Assembly (NCBI RefSeq): GCF_045788535.1
Contig: NZ_CP074074.1
Location: forward strand, 682,001 to 746,000
Source: Allotamlana fucoidanivorans
Lineage (GTDB): Bacteria; Bacteroidota; Bacteroidia; Flavobacteriales; Flavobacteriaceae
Length of the DNA: 64,000 nucleotides
Direction: 5' to 3'
Shown here: in pieces, positions 53,711 to 61,025 of the stretch
Position numbering within the stretch: position 1 is the first letter of the stretch
Layout: the number at the start of each line of letters is the position of its first letter
The notes under the pieces: model-generated
Database searches by the model: none
What the model saw: the letters and a program-made list of their open reading frames with translations, nothing else
What the model was told of the DNA's origin: nothing
Position numbers and translations under genes: made by a program

Positions 53711-55498
53711 ATGCCCACTACAGGTAAAAGTCTTTTAAGAAAGTTTTTAATCTGGAAATACAAACATATTTCAGAACGTCAATTTGTTTATATACTAAGC
53801 ATATTAGTTGGTTTTTTGGCTGGAATGGGTACCGTTACGCTTAAAAACTTAACACATTATATTCGTTACTTTTTTGGCTTATATATTTTTCACGACTACC
53901 AAAGTACCTTGTATTTTGTATTACCCATAATTGGTTTGTTATTGGTTTATATTATCAAACAAACTTGGCTTAAAAAACATATTGGTCATGGTATATCGTC
54001 AACCTTATATGCTATTTCAAAACTAAATGGAATCATCCCTAGATATAATATTTATGCAGGCTTAATCACAGCACCCTTAACCGCTGGATTTGGAGGATCT
54101 GTAGGTCTTCAAGGTCCCGCCGTAAGTGTGGGTGCCGCTTTAGGATCAAATGCAGCGCGTCTTTTTCATATGAATGCCAAAACCCGAATGCTACTTATTG
54201 GTTGTGCTGCTGCTGGTGCCATGGCCTCTATGTTTAAAGCACCTATTGCCGCTATTGTATTTGCTGTTGAAATTTTTAGTTTAGATATAGCGTTTGCCTC
54301 ATTGGTTCCGTTATTACTCGCTTCAGTTTCTGCTGTGGTAACATCCTATTTATTTCTTGGCACAGATGTTCTTTTACGGTTTGAACTAACAGACAAATTT
54401 ATGGTTAAAGACATTGGGTTTTATGCTGTACTGGGTATTGTAACGGCTTTAGCTTCTGTCTATTTTTCAAAAGTCTTTTTTTCTATTTCTAATTACTTCA
54501 AACAGTATGACAGTAGAGCATTCCGCTTATTAATTGGTGGTGTAGCCATAGGATCTATGCTTTATTGTATACCGCCGCTTTATGGTGAAGGTTATGGTAT
54601 AATGAACAACTTACTAAAGGGCGATCATTTGGCGGCTATTGGTAAAACACCTTTTAATTTTGATTTGAATAATATTTGGATTGTTATAGGATTGCTATTT
54701 GGTATTGCTGCCTTTAAAGCCATAGCTATGACTACTACTTTTGGGGCTGGCGGCGTTGGAGGAGTTTTCATTCCTACGCTAGTTATGGGTAGTGCCATTG
54801 GTAATGGCTTTGCCAAAGTGATAAATAACTTGGGACTAGATTTTCATGTTTCAGAATCAAATTTCACGCTTATTGGTATGACTGGTCTTATGGCTGGTGT
54901 ACTCCACGCTCCTTTAACCGCCATTTTCCTCATTGCAGAAATTACAGGTGGTTATGAACTATTTGTGCCCTTAATGATTGTTTCTGCTATATCATTCTCT
55001 ATGACAAAATACTACGTGTCTCATTCCATTTACACCCTTAAACTAGCGGAGCGTGGCGAGCTCATGACACATGACAAAGACCAGAATGTCCTTATGGTGC
55101 TTGACATTGATAAGGTTATTGAGAACAATTTTGTGATTTTAAAACCCGATATGACACTGGGATATATTTTGAAAAATGCCGTAGCAAAGTCGTCCAGAAA
55201 TCATTTCCCTGTAGTGAATGACAACCATGAATTTTTGGGCGTTATTAGGCTTGATGATATGCGCCATATGATGTTTGACGCTAATTTATATGACAAAGTT
55301 AAAGCGTCATCACTAATGCATGCCGATCATGGTACCATTAATTATGATGAAGACTCTATGAATGATATTATGGAACGCTTTAAAACGAGTGGCGCTTGGA
55401 ATTTGCCCGTTATTAAGGAAGGAAAATATTACGGTTATATTTCAAAATCTAAATTACTAACCGCATACAGACAACAACTTATTAATTTCACTCAATAG
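53711..55498 (+). CDS. ClC chloride channel/antiporter family protein with CBS domains
   Basis: A 595-residue membrane protein. About ten to twelve helices in residues 25-440 carry the ClC motifs: GHGISS (position of GSGIP), GSVGLQGPAVSVG at 129-141 (position of GREGP) and GGVGGVFIPTLVMG near 345-358 (GxFxP). Two CBS domains follow (about 455-510 and 525-585). In most relatives the second motif has a gating Glu; here position 134 is Gln (codon CAA at 54110-54112). This may uncouple proton exchange, so the protein may conduct as a channel. The start is the ATG at 53711, 15 bases after a terminator. Confidence 0.9.
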   Translation: MPTTGKSLLRKFLIWKYKHISERQFVYILSILVGFLAGMGTVTLKNLTHYIRYFFGLYIFHDYQSTLYFVLPIIGLLLVYIIKQTWLKKHIGHGISSTLYAISKLNGIIPRYNIYAGLITAPLTAGFGGSVGLQGPAVSVGAALGSNAARLFHMNAKTRMLLIGCAAAGAMASMFKAPIAAIVFAVEIFSLDIAFASLVPLLLASVSAVVTSYLFLGTDVLLRFELTDKFMVKDIGFYAVLGIVTALASVYFSKVFFSISNYFKQYDSRAFRLLIGGVAIGSMLYCIPPLYGEGYGIMNNLLKGDHLAAIGKTPFNFDLNNIWIVIGLLFGIAAFKAIAMTTTFGAGGVGGVFIPTLVMGSAIGNGFAKVINNLGLDFHVSESNFTLIGMTGLMAGVLHAPLTAIFLIAEITGGYELFVPLMIVSAISFSMTKYYVSHSIYTLKLAERGELMTHDKDQNVLMVLDIDKVIENNFVILKPDMTLGYILKNAVAKSSRNHFPVVNDNHEFLGVIRLDDMRHMMFDANLYDKVKASSLMHADHGTINYDEDSMNDIMERFKTSGAWNLPVIKEGKYYGYISKSKLLTAYRQQLINFTQ

Positions 55499-55513
55499 TT
55501 TTTTATCAATGTC

Positions 55514-55750
55514 ATGAAATACGTTATAGCCATACTCGCCTTAGCAGCGATTACCAGTATCATTCTAGGATTCACCCTTAACGTAGTCTATACCGAAAAA
55601 CTTATTGGTTATGGTGTAGCAGGCTTATTTTTGGTAGTTTTTCCATTATTTTCCTATTATCGCTGGAAAGGAAAAAACGTAAAAGATTATATGATTACTA
55701 AGGAAAACTTAGATAAAATGCGTGAAAACCAGCGCAAGAATAACTATTAA
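55514..55750 (+). CDS. Small two-helix membrane protein
   Basis: A 78-residue protein with two membrane helices (about 4-22 and 30-50) and a positively charged cytoplasmic tail (YRWKGKNVKDYM...ENQRKNNY). It is separated from the ClC gene by 15 bases and likely co-transcribed. No family recognised. Confidence 0.65.
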   Translation: MKYVIAILALAAITSIILGFTLNVVYTEKLIGYGVAGLFLVVFPLFSYYRWKGKNVKDYMITKENLDKMRENQRKNNY

Positions 55751-55769
55751 ATGCCACAAAAGATTATGG

Positions 55770-56219
55770 CTAATTTAAATTCCGTTTTAAAATAAAAAAT
55801 CGTTTCATTAAACTAGCTGCTTCATCTGCTAAAACACCTCCTTCAATCGCCGTTTTAGGATGCAACTTTGTATTCAGATTAATACAACCGCGTTCTGCAT
55901 CTCTTGCACCATAAACAATTCTGGAAATTTGACTCCAATATAAAGCACCAGCACACATCTGGCAGGGTTCTAGCGTGACATATAAAGTGCAATTTTTTAA
56001 ATATTTACCTCCTAAAAAATTAGCAGCGGCTGTAATGGCTTGCATTTCGGCATGTGCCGTAACATCACACAACATTTCTGTTAAGTTATGCCCTCTGGCA
56101 ATCACCTTATTATCAACCACAATAACAGCGCCAACGGGAATTTCGCCCTTTTCAAAAGCCACTTCAGCTTCCTGAAGCGCTTTTTTCATAAAATAAGTAT
56201 CATCAAAAGGTTCTATCAT
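55770..56219 (-). CDS. tadA: tRNA-specific adenosine deaminase
   Basis: A 149-residue deaminase that converts adenosine 34 of tRNA-Arg(ACG) to inosine. The zinc ligands are His56 in AHAEMQAI (with catalytic Glu58) and Cys86, Cys89 in EPCQMCAGAL. The PVGAVIV strand and the C-terminal helix (ASLMKRFF) are standard. It is divergent from dxs; both promoters are in the 40-base gap. Confidence 0.93.
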   Translation of the reverse strand: MIEPFDDTYFMKKALQEAEVAFEKGEIPVGAVIVVDNKVIARGHNLTEMLCDVTAHAEMQAITAAANFLGGKYLKNCTLYVTLEPCQMCAGALYWSQISRIVYGARDAERGCINLNTKLHPKTAIEGGVLADEAASLMKRFFILKRNLN

Positions 56220-56224
56220 AGTAA

Positions 56225-56232
56225 CAAAAATA
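56225..56232 (-). promoter_or_regulatory. -7 element of tadA
   Basis: On the minus strand TATTTTTG, a full match to TAnnTTTG, only five bases before the ATG. It mirrors the dxs element. Confidence 0.5.
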
Positions 56233-56246
56233 CAATTTCATTCTCG

Positions 56247-56254
56247 TATTTTTG
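56247..56254 (+). promoter_or_regulatory. -7 element of dxs
   Basis: TATTTTTG, a full match to TAnnTTTG, only four bases before the dxs ATG, so the message is predicted to be leaderless. Together with the tadA element it forms a mirrored pair with 14 bases in between. Confidence 0.5.
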
Positions 56255-56258
56255 TCAC

Positions 56259-58016
56259 ATGGAAAAAAGTCTCCTAGACCAAATTAGTTCACCCGAAGAT
56301 CTTCGTCATTTAAAACCTGATGAACTTCCAAAACTCGCTCAAGAACTAAGAGCGTTCATCATTAATATTGTGGCCACTAAAGAAGGGCATTTAGGAGCAA
56401 GCCTTGGGGTTGTTGAACTCACTATTGCATTACACTACGTGTTTAACACCCCCAAAGACCAACTCATTTGGGATGTAGGCCATCAAGCTTACGGTCATAA
56501 AATTCTAACGGGGAGAAAAGCTATTTTTCATACTAACCGACAATTAGATGGTATTTGTGGGTTTCCAAACCGAGAGGAAAGCGTGTATGATGCCTTTGGA
56601 GTTGGCCATGCTTCTACTTCAATTTCAGCGGCTTTAGGCATGGCCATCGCCTCAAAACTGAAAGGCGACTTTAACCAGCACCACATAGCTGTTATTGGAG
56701 ATGCCAGCATTGCTGGTGGTATGGCGTTTGAAGGTTTAAATCATGCTGGCGTAACCGATGCTAATCTTTTAGTTATATTAAACGATAATGCTATTGGAAT
56801 TGACCCTAGTGTTGGCGCCTTAAAAATGTACCTAACAAACGTAAAAAAAGGCACCCAAAAGCAAGATAATATTTTTGAAGCCTTAAATTTCAACTATTTT
56901 GGTCCTATTGATGGTCATGATTTACGTGCTGTCATCAGTGAATTGGAGCGACTAAAAGACATTAAAGGCCCTAAATTTTTACATGTCATTACTACCAAAG
57001 GCAAAGGTTTAAAACAAGCTGAAAAAGATCAGGTAAAATATCATGCTCCAGGGAAATTTAATGCTAAAACAGGGGATTTATTTGAAACTTCAACGCTGGA
57101 ACAAGCGCCAAAATATCAAGATGTGTTTGGTAAAACCATTGTTGAGCTTGCCAAAAAAAACGCACGTATTGTTGGTATCACGCCCGCCATGCCTACAGGT
57201 AGTTCCTTAAAATTTATGATGACTGAAATACCACAACGTGCCTTTGATGTTGGCATTGCAGAACAGCACGCAGTGACGCTTGCTGCTGGCATGGCAGCAC
57301 AAGGTTTAATACCCTTTTGCAACATTTATTCTACCTTCATGCAACGCGCTTATGATCAAGTGATTCACGATGTGGCACTTCAAAAGCTTCCCGTTATTTT
57401 TTGTTTAGACAGAGCGGGTTTAGTAGGTGAAGATGGAGCTACACACCATGGCACTTTCGATTTAAGTTACCTGCGAAGTATTCCAAACCTAATCATTTTT
57501 GCTCCTCGAAATGAAATAGAATTACGCAACATTATGTTTACGGCTCAGCTTGGTTTGAACCAACCTATTGCCATACGATATCCTAGAGGGCGTGGTGTGA
57601 CGATAGATTGGAAACGTCCCTTTGAAAGCATTGAAATAGGTACAGCTGCTTTCTTAAAAAAAGGAACTAACCTTGCTGTATTAAGTATAGGGAATATGGC
57701 GCAACATGTTACTGGAGCCATAAGTAATCTTGATGTTTCACATATTGATATGCGCTTTGTAAAACCATTAGATGAACCCCTTTTGCATACGGTATTTAAA
57801 ACACATAAAACCATCATTACCATTGAAGATAATAGCATTAAAGGTGGATTTGGAAGTGCCATACTGGAATTTGCGGCATCAAACAACTATACTTCCTCTA
57901 TTAAAACACTTGGTATTCCTGACCATTTTATAGAACACGGTAAGGTTTCTGAACTTCATAAACGTATTGGATTAGACGCTCAAAGTTTAACAGCTTACAT
58001 TTCAAGTTTTTTATAA
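56259..58016 (+). CDS. dxs: 1-deoxy-D-xylulose-5-phosphate synthase
   Basis: A 585-residue thiamin-diphosphate enzyme, first step of the MEP pathway for isoprenoids (pyruvate plus glyceraldehyde 3-phosphate to DXP and CO2). The start ATG at 56259 (MEKSLLDQI) is set by the promoter position; the frame opens earlier but that part overlaps tadA. Motifs: EGHLGASLGVVELTIALHYVF, DVGHQAYGHKILTGR, GDASIAGGMAFEGLNHAG (ThDP-binding GDG-like), DVGIAEQHAVTLAAGMA and DRAGLVGEDGATHHGTFD. It is somewhat shorter than the usual 620-640 residues, with the gap in the middle part; this is seen in Bacteroidota. Confidence 0.95.
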   Translation: MEKSLLDQISSPEDLRHLKPDELPKLAQELRAFIINIVATKEGHLGASLGVVELTIALHYVFNTPKDQLIWDVGHQAYGHKILTGRKAIFHTNRQLDGICGFPNREESVYDAFGVGHASTSISAALGMAIASKLKGDFNQHHIAVIGDASIAGGMAFEGLNHAGVTDANLLVILNDNAIGIDPSVGALKMYLTNVKKGTQKQDNIFEALNFNYFGPIDGHDLRAVISELERLKDIKGPKFLHVITTKGKGLKQAEKDQVKYHAPGKFNAKTGDLFETSTLEQAPKYQDVFGKTIVELAKKNARIVGITPAMPTGSSLKFMMTEIPQRAFDVGIAEQHAVTLAAGMAAQGLIPFCNIYSTFMQRAYDQVIHDVALQKLPVIFCLDRAGLVGEDGATHHGTFDLSYLRSIPNLIIFAPRNEIELRNIMFTAQLGLNQPIAIRYPRGRGVTIDWKRPFESIEIGTAAFLKKGTNLAVLSIGNMAQHVTGAISNLDVSHIDMRFVKPLDEPLLHTVFKTHKTIITIEDNSIKGGFGSAILEFAASNNYTSSIKTLGIPDHFIEHGKVSELHKRIGLDAQSLTAYISSFL

Positions 58017-58077
58017 ATAGATAATTCCTGTTTAAAATCACTTTTCTATTTTTATATCAATCATTGAATAACATAAA

Positions 58078-58641
58078 ATGACACATCCATTAAGAAGACA
58101 TATTGAAGAAATTATTAGTCTGACTGATGAAGAATTCGACTTTATTTTGAGTCATTTTACGGCTATAAAAAAACGCAAACACCAATACCTTGTTCAGGAA
58201 GGAGACATTGTAAATAAAGAATATTGGATTATTAATGGATGTATTAAAAGCTACTTTGTTGATTATTTGGGAAAAGAACACATCCTGCAATTTGCCATGG
58301 AACATTGGTGGATTACAGATTATGAATCTTTTGTAAAACAAACAAAGTCAAAGATTTCTATAGATTGTATAGAAGATTGTGAACTCCTATACATATCGTT
58401 TGAAAATAGAGACAAACTTACCTCTCAAATGCATAAAATGGAACGGTTTTGGGCTAAAAAAAGCAAAATGGGCAGAATTGCACTTCAAAATAGAATTTTA
58501 TGTTTATTGAAAAATTCAACTAAAGAAAACTATAATCTGCTTCTGGAGCAGTACCCAAAACTCTTTCAGCGTGTTCCTAAAAAAATGATTGCCGCTTATT
58601 TAGGTGTTTCTAGAGAAACCTTAAGCAGATTAAAAGCATAA
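58078..58641 (+). CDS. Crp/Fnr-family transcription regulator
   Basis: A 187-residue regulator with a cyclic-nucleotide-binding-like domain (about 12-120: HQYLVQEGDIVNKEYWIINGCIKSYFVD) and a short C-terminal helix-turn-helix (FQRVPKKMIAAYLGVSRETLSRL). There are no clear Cys residues for an Fe-S cluster as in FNR. The next 100 bases contain a perfect CRP-type palindrome and a second half-match, followed by the tautomerase operon. So it probably controls that operon. Confidence 0.9.
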   Translation: MTHPLRRHIEEIISLTDEEFDFILSHFTAIKKRKHQYLVQEGDIVNKEYWIINGCIKSYFVDYLGKEHILQFAMEHWWITDYESFVKQTKSKISIDCIEDCELLYISFENRDKLTSQMHKMERFWAKKSKMGRIALQNRILCLLKNSTKENYNLLLEQYPKLFQRVPKKMIAAYLGVSRETLSRLKA

Positions 58642-58662
58642 AACTTCACTCTTGAGCTAGTT

Positions 58663-58680
58663 ATGTGACATACCTCACAT
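58663..58680. promoter_or_regulatory. CRP-type operator, site 1
   Basis: ATGTGACATACCTCACAT, with the core TGTGA-N6-TCACA at 58664-58679, which is a perfect match to the CRP consensus. Its centre is about -64.5 from the predicted start of the tautomerase operon. Confidence 0.65.
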
Positions 58681-58686
58681 TAAAAC

Positions 58687-58702
58687 TGTGACATAACTCC
58701 TT
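58687..58702. promoter_or_regulatory. CRP-type operator, site 2
   Basis: TGTGACATAACTCCTT. The first nine bases TGTGACATA repeat site 1 (58664-58672) at a spacing of 23 bases. The right half is degenerate. Centred 29.5 bases before the -7-like element, about -41.5, the class II activator place. Confidence 0.5.
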
Positions 58703-58723
58703 TTCAAACTACTCACTTCTCTT

Positions 58724-58731
58724 CAACTTTG
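58724..58731 (+). promoter_or_regulatory. -7-like element of the tautomerase operon
   Basis: CAACTTTG, one mismatch to TAnnTTTG, 26 bases before the tautomerase ATG. No -33 box, consistent with activation through the CRP-type sites. Confidence 0.45.
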
Positions 58732-58757
58732 TATGACAATATTTTAACTTAAAAATT

Positions 58758-58961
58758 ATGCCATACATTAACATTAAAGTTACAGATGAACAGGTAACAC
58801 CAGAACAAAAACGCCAATTAATTGCTGGAGCAACACAACTAATGGTTAACATTCTCAACAAAAACCCACAAACAACGCATGTAGTAATTGATGAAGTTCC
58901 AGCGTCAAATTGGGGCGTAAATGGACAACAGTATTCAGGAACCAAAAATCAAGTAAAATGA
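58758..58961 (+). CDS. 4-oxalocrotonate tautomerase-like protein
   Basis: A 67-residue member of the tautomerase superfamily. The N-terminal Met is removed and Pro2 (MPYINIKVTDE) becomes the catalytic base. The length and EQVTPEQKRQLIAGATQLM are normal for the small hexameric type. It is the first gene of an operon with an SDR oxidoreductase; its stop codon overlaps the next start codon (ATGA). The substrate is unknown. Confidence 0.88.
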   Translation: MPYINIKVTDEQVTPEQKRQLIAGATQLMVNILNKNPQTTHVVIDEVPASNWGVNGQQYSGTKNQVK

Positions 58962-59701
58962 CATACAAAACCGTAATTATCACTGGGGCATCGACAGGAA
59001 TTGGAAAAGAAATGACCCGATATTTTGCTTCACATGAATATCAGGTTGTAATGAATTCATCAAACGAAGAAAACTTAAAAAAAGCGTATGATGATTTAGG
59101 CAAACCTTCAAACGTCATTTATTTAGCTGGAGATATTAGTAAAAAAGAAACAGGTCTGGCACTAAGAGATCTTGCCTTAAAAGAATTTGAGACCATTGAT
59201 GTTTTAATAAACAATGCGGGTGTGTTTTCTCCAAAGCCATTTTTAGATGTGGAAGAAGATGATTTGAACCAATATTGGAACGTAAACCTAAAAGGAACAT
59301 TTTTCACCTCTCAAGTAGTAATTCCTGAAATGTTGAAACAAAACAATGGATCTATTATTAACATTGGTACTGTTCTGGTTGATCACGCCATTGCTGGATT
59401 TCCTGCTACAGCACCGTTAACAAGTAAAGGTGCAATTCATACATTAACAAGACAATTAGCCGCAGAATTTGGAAAAAACAATATCAGAGTCAACACCATT
59501 GCTCCTGGTATAATTAGAAGTCCGTTACAAGCTAAAATAGGAATTGAAGATGCCGATAGTCTTTCTGGTTTACATCTGTTAAACCGAATTGGAGAACCGA
59601 AAGAGGTTGCTGAAGCCGCATATTATTTAGCCACATCAAATTTTGTAACAGGAGAAACTATTAATGTGGCAGGTGGGCACACCATTGGCCATGCTATTTA
59701 A
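58958..59701 (+). CDS. SDR-family oxidoreductase
   Basis: A 247-residue short-chain dehydrogenase. The cofactor site is TGASTGIGKEM (residues 8-18) and the structural motif LINNAGVFSP near residue 85. The catalytic Ser/Tyr/Lys positions look altered: the stretch after NIGTVLVD reads PATAPLTSKGAIHTLTR, with Ala-Pro-Leu-Thr-Ser-Lys where YxxSK is expected, so the Tyr seems replaced and only the Lys is kept. The C-terminus ends FVTGETINVAGGHTIGHAI. The start is the ATG at 58958 overlapping the tautomerase stop. Activity may be changed or lost. Confidence 0.88.
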   Translation: MTYKTVIITGASTGIGKEMTRYFASHEYQVVMNSSNEENLKKAYDDLGKPSNVIYLAGDISKKETGLALRDLALKEFETIDVLINNAGVFSPKPFLDVEEDDLNQYWNVNLKGTFFTSQVVIPEMLKQNNGSIINIGTVLVDHAIAGFPATAPLTSKGAIHTLTRQLAAEFGKNNIRVNTIAPGIIRSPLQAKIGIEDADSLSGLHLLNRIGEPKEVAEAAYYLATSNFVTGETINVAGGHTIGHAI

Positions 59702-59712
59702 AAAATAAAATT

Positions 59713-60084
59713 ATGTTTAACACCCATATAAAAGACATCGAAAAGTTAATTTCAAATTACTTTGAAGGTATATATCACGGAAATATTTCCCAACTTGCGT
59801 CTTGCTTTCAAAAAGACACCTTAATTTTTGGAGATATTAATGGTACAGAATATTCAAAAAACAGTAAGGAATACCTCAAAGGTGTAGAAAACAGGCAAAG
59901 TCCCAATGAATTAAATGAATCTTTTCAAATGAAAATTTTAGGAATAGAAATTTTAGGTAACATAGCCATGGTTAAACTACATGTACCTATGTTGGGTTTT
60001 AATTACTATGATTATTTATCACTCACAAAAATTGATGGCCACTGGAAAATAGTGAGCAAAATTTTCACGCATGTTAATCATTAG
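59713..60084 (+). CDS. NTF2-like protein (lumazine-binding/SnoaL-type)
   Basis: A 123-residue protein of the nuclear transport factor 2 fold: an N-terminal helix (DIEKLISNYFEGIYHGNISQLASCFQKDTLIFG), then strands ending in YYDYLSLTKIDGHWKIVSKIF, as in putative lumazine-binding and SnoaL-like proteins. No catalytic residues can be pointed out. It is the third gene of the CRP-controlled operon and is followed by a terminator. A small-molecule-binding or isomerase role is plausible. Confidence 0.75.
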   Translation: MFNTHIKDIEKLISNYFEGIYHGNISQLASCFQKDTLIFGDINGTEYSKNSKEYLKGVENRQSPNELNESFQMKILGIEILGNIAMVKLHVPMLGFNYYDYLSLTKIDGHWKIVSKIFTHVNH

Positions 60085-60108
60085 GAAAACCTAAAAAAAC
60101 AATTAGAG

Positions 60109-60144
60109 ATAGCGGATTGAAACCAGATTTCATTCCGCTATTTT
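60109..60144 (+). terminator. Terminator of the tautomerase-SDR-NTF2 operon
   Basis: ATAGCGGA (60109-60116) with TCCGCTAT (60134-60141), followed by TTTT. The loop is 17 bases. Confidence 0.75.
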
Positions 60145-60246
60145 GTTATTTTTATACTGAAAACGTATTGAAAACGGACTCAATTATAGATAAATCATGC
60201 ATTAAATAATACACAATGAAAGGATAATCAGGTAGAAAATAGTCTT

Positions 60247-60576
60247 CTAACTTTCAGGGGCAAGTTCTACCTCAAGCCCTTCCATTTCTGGCGTGATTTG
60301 AATTTGACACCCTAATCGGCTGTTATCTTTTACATCAAAAGCTTCTGATAGCATAGCTTCTTCGTCATCACTCATTTCTGGGAGTTTCGTATCGCTAATA
60401 ACATAACACTGACATGACGCACACATGGCCATACCTCCACATACACCTATGGTGCCTTCTGGCGCCAGTTCATATGATCTTACTACTTCCATAAGATTCA
60501 TAGCCATATCTGTAGGAGCTACAATCTCATGGGTTACTCCGTCTCTGTCTGTGATTTTAATATTTACGTCTTCCAT
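60247..60576 (-). CDS. 2Fe-2S ferredoxin, adrenodoxin type
   Basis: A 109-residue ferredoxin with the ligands Cys46, Cys52, Cys55 (CGGMAMCASC, Cx5Cx2C) and Cys90 (GCQI), the adrenodoxin/putidaredoxin pattern used in Fe-S cluster assembly or with P450 and similar oxygenases. A -7 match CAAATTTA (minus strand TAAATTTG, 60621-60628) lies about 45 bases before its start. It is near Fe-S carrier genes (NifU-C, Mrp) but separately transcribed. Confidence 0.92.
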   Translation of the reverse strand: MEDVNIKITDRDGVTHEIVAPTDMAMNLMEVVRSYELAPEGTIGVCGGMAMCASCQCYVISDTKLPEMSDDEEAMLSEAFDVKDNSRLGCQIQITPEMEGLEVELAPES

Positions 60577-60620
60577 TACTATTTTTTAGACCTTAGTAAA
60601 GTGTGTCATCATTCGTGCCA

Positions 60621-60628
60621 CAAATTTA
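60621..60628 (-). promoter_or_regulatory. -7 element of the ferredoxin gene
   Basis: Minus-strand TAAATTTG, full match to TAnnTTTG, 44 bases before the ATG. No convincing -33 box. Confidence 0.45.
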
Positions 60629-60776
60629 ACCTAACTGTCTATTATTTAATAAAATTGATTTGTGAAATTTAGAGATACTGACCAAAAATGTGAAATCATC
60701 AAAATAATATATTTTTTAGATTCCCTTTCTCAATGGAATGTCCTTTTGATTAAAACTTTTACACTTAATAACGGGT

Positions 60777-61022
60777 TTACGCCTCAATATTAACGACTTG
60801 CTCAATTTGAGGTGCATACTTTTTAATGGTCATTTCTACCCCTGATTTTAGCGTCATTTGATTCACACTGCAACCTACACAAGCTCCTTTTAGTTGTACT
60901 TTGACCAAAGTATCATTATCTTCAATAGCCAAAAGCGAAATATCGCCCCCATCACTTTGTAAAAACGGACGAATTTCATCTAAAGCCTTCATGACATTAT
61001 TTTTAATTTCTTCTGAACTCAT
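60777..61022 (-). CDS. NifU C-terminal-like Fe-S scaffold protein
   Basis: An 81-residue protein that is just the NifU-C (Nfu) domain: RPFLQSDGGDISLLAIEDND, then GACVGCSVNQMTLKSGVE with Cys48 and Cys51, which bind a [4Fe-4S] cluster. It is 3 bases after mrp, so the two are one operon. Together they likely carry Fe-S clusters to target enzymes. Confidence 0.92.
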   Translation of the reverse strand: MSSEEIKNNVMKALDEIRPFLQSDGGDISLLAIEDNDTLVKVQLKGACVGCSVNQMTLKSGVEMTIKKYAPQIEQVVNIEA

Positions 61023-61025
61023 AGC

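Noticed and set aside
56088..56258. Long N-terminal extension of Dxs
   Set aside because: It lies over tadA on the opposite strand and the dxs promoter; the ATG at 56259 matches the family.
58910..58957. Extended start of the SDR gene
   Set aside because: The extra 16 residues overlap the tautomerase gene and do not fit the family; the ATGA overlap at 58958 is the natural start.
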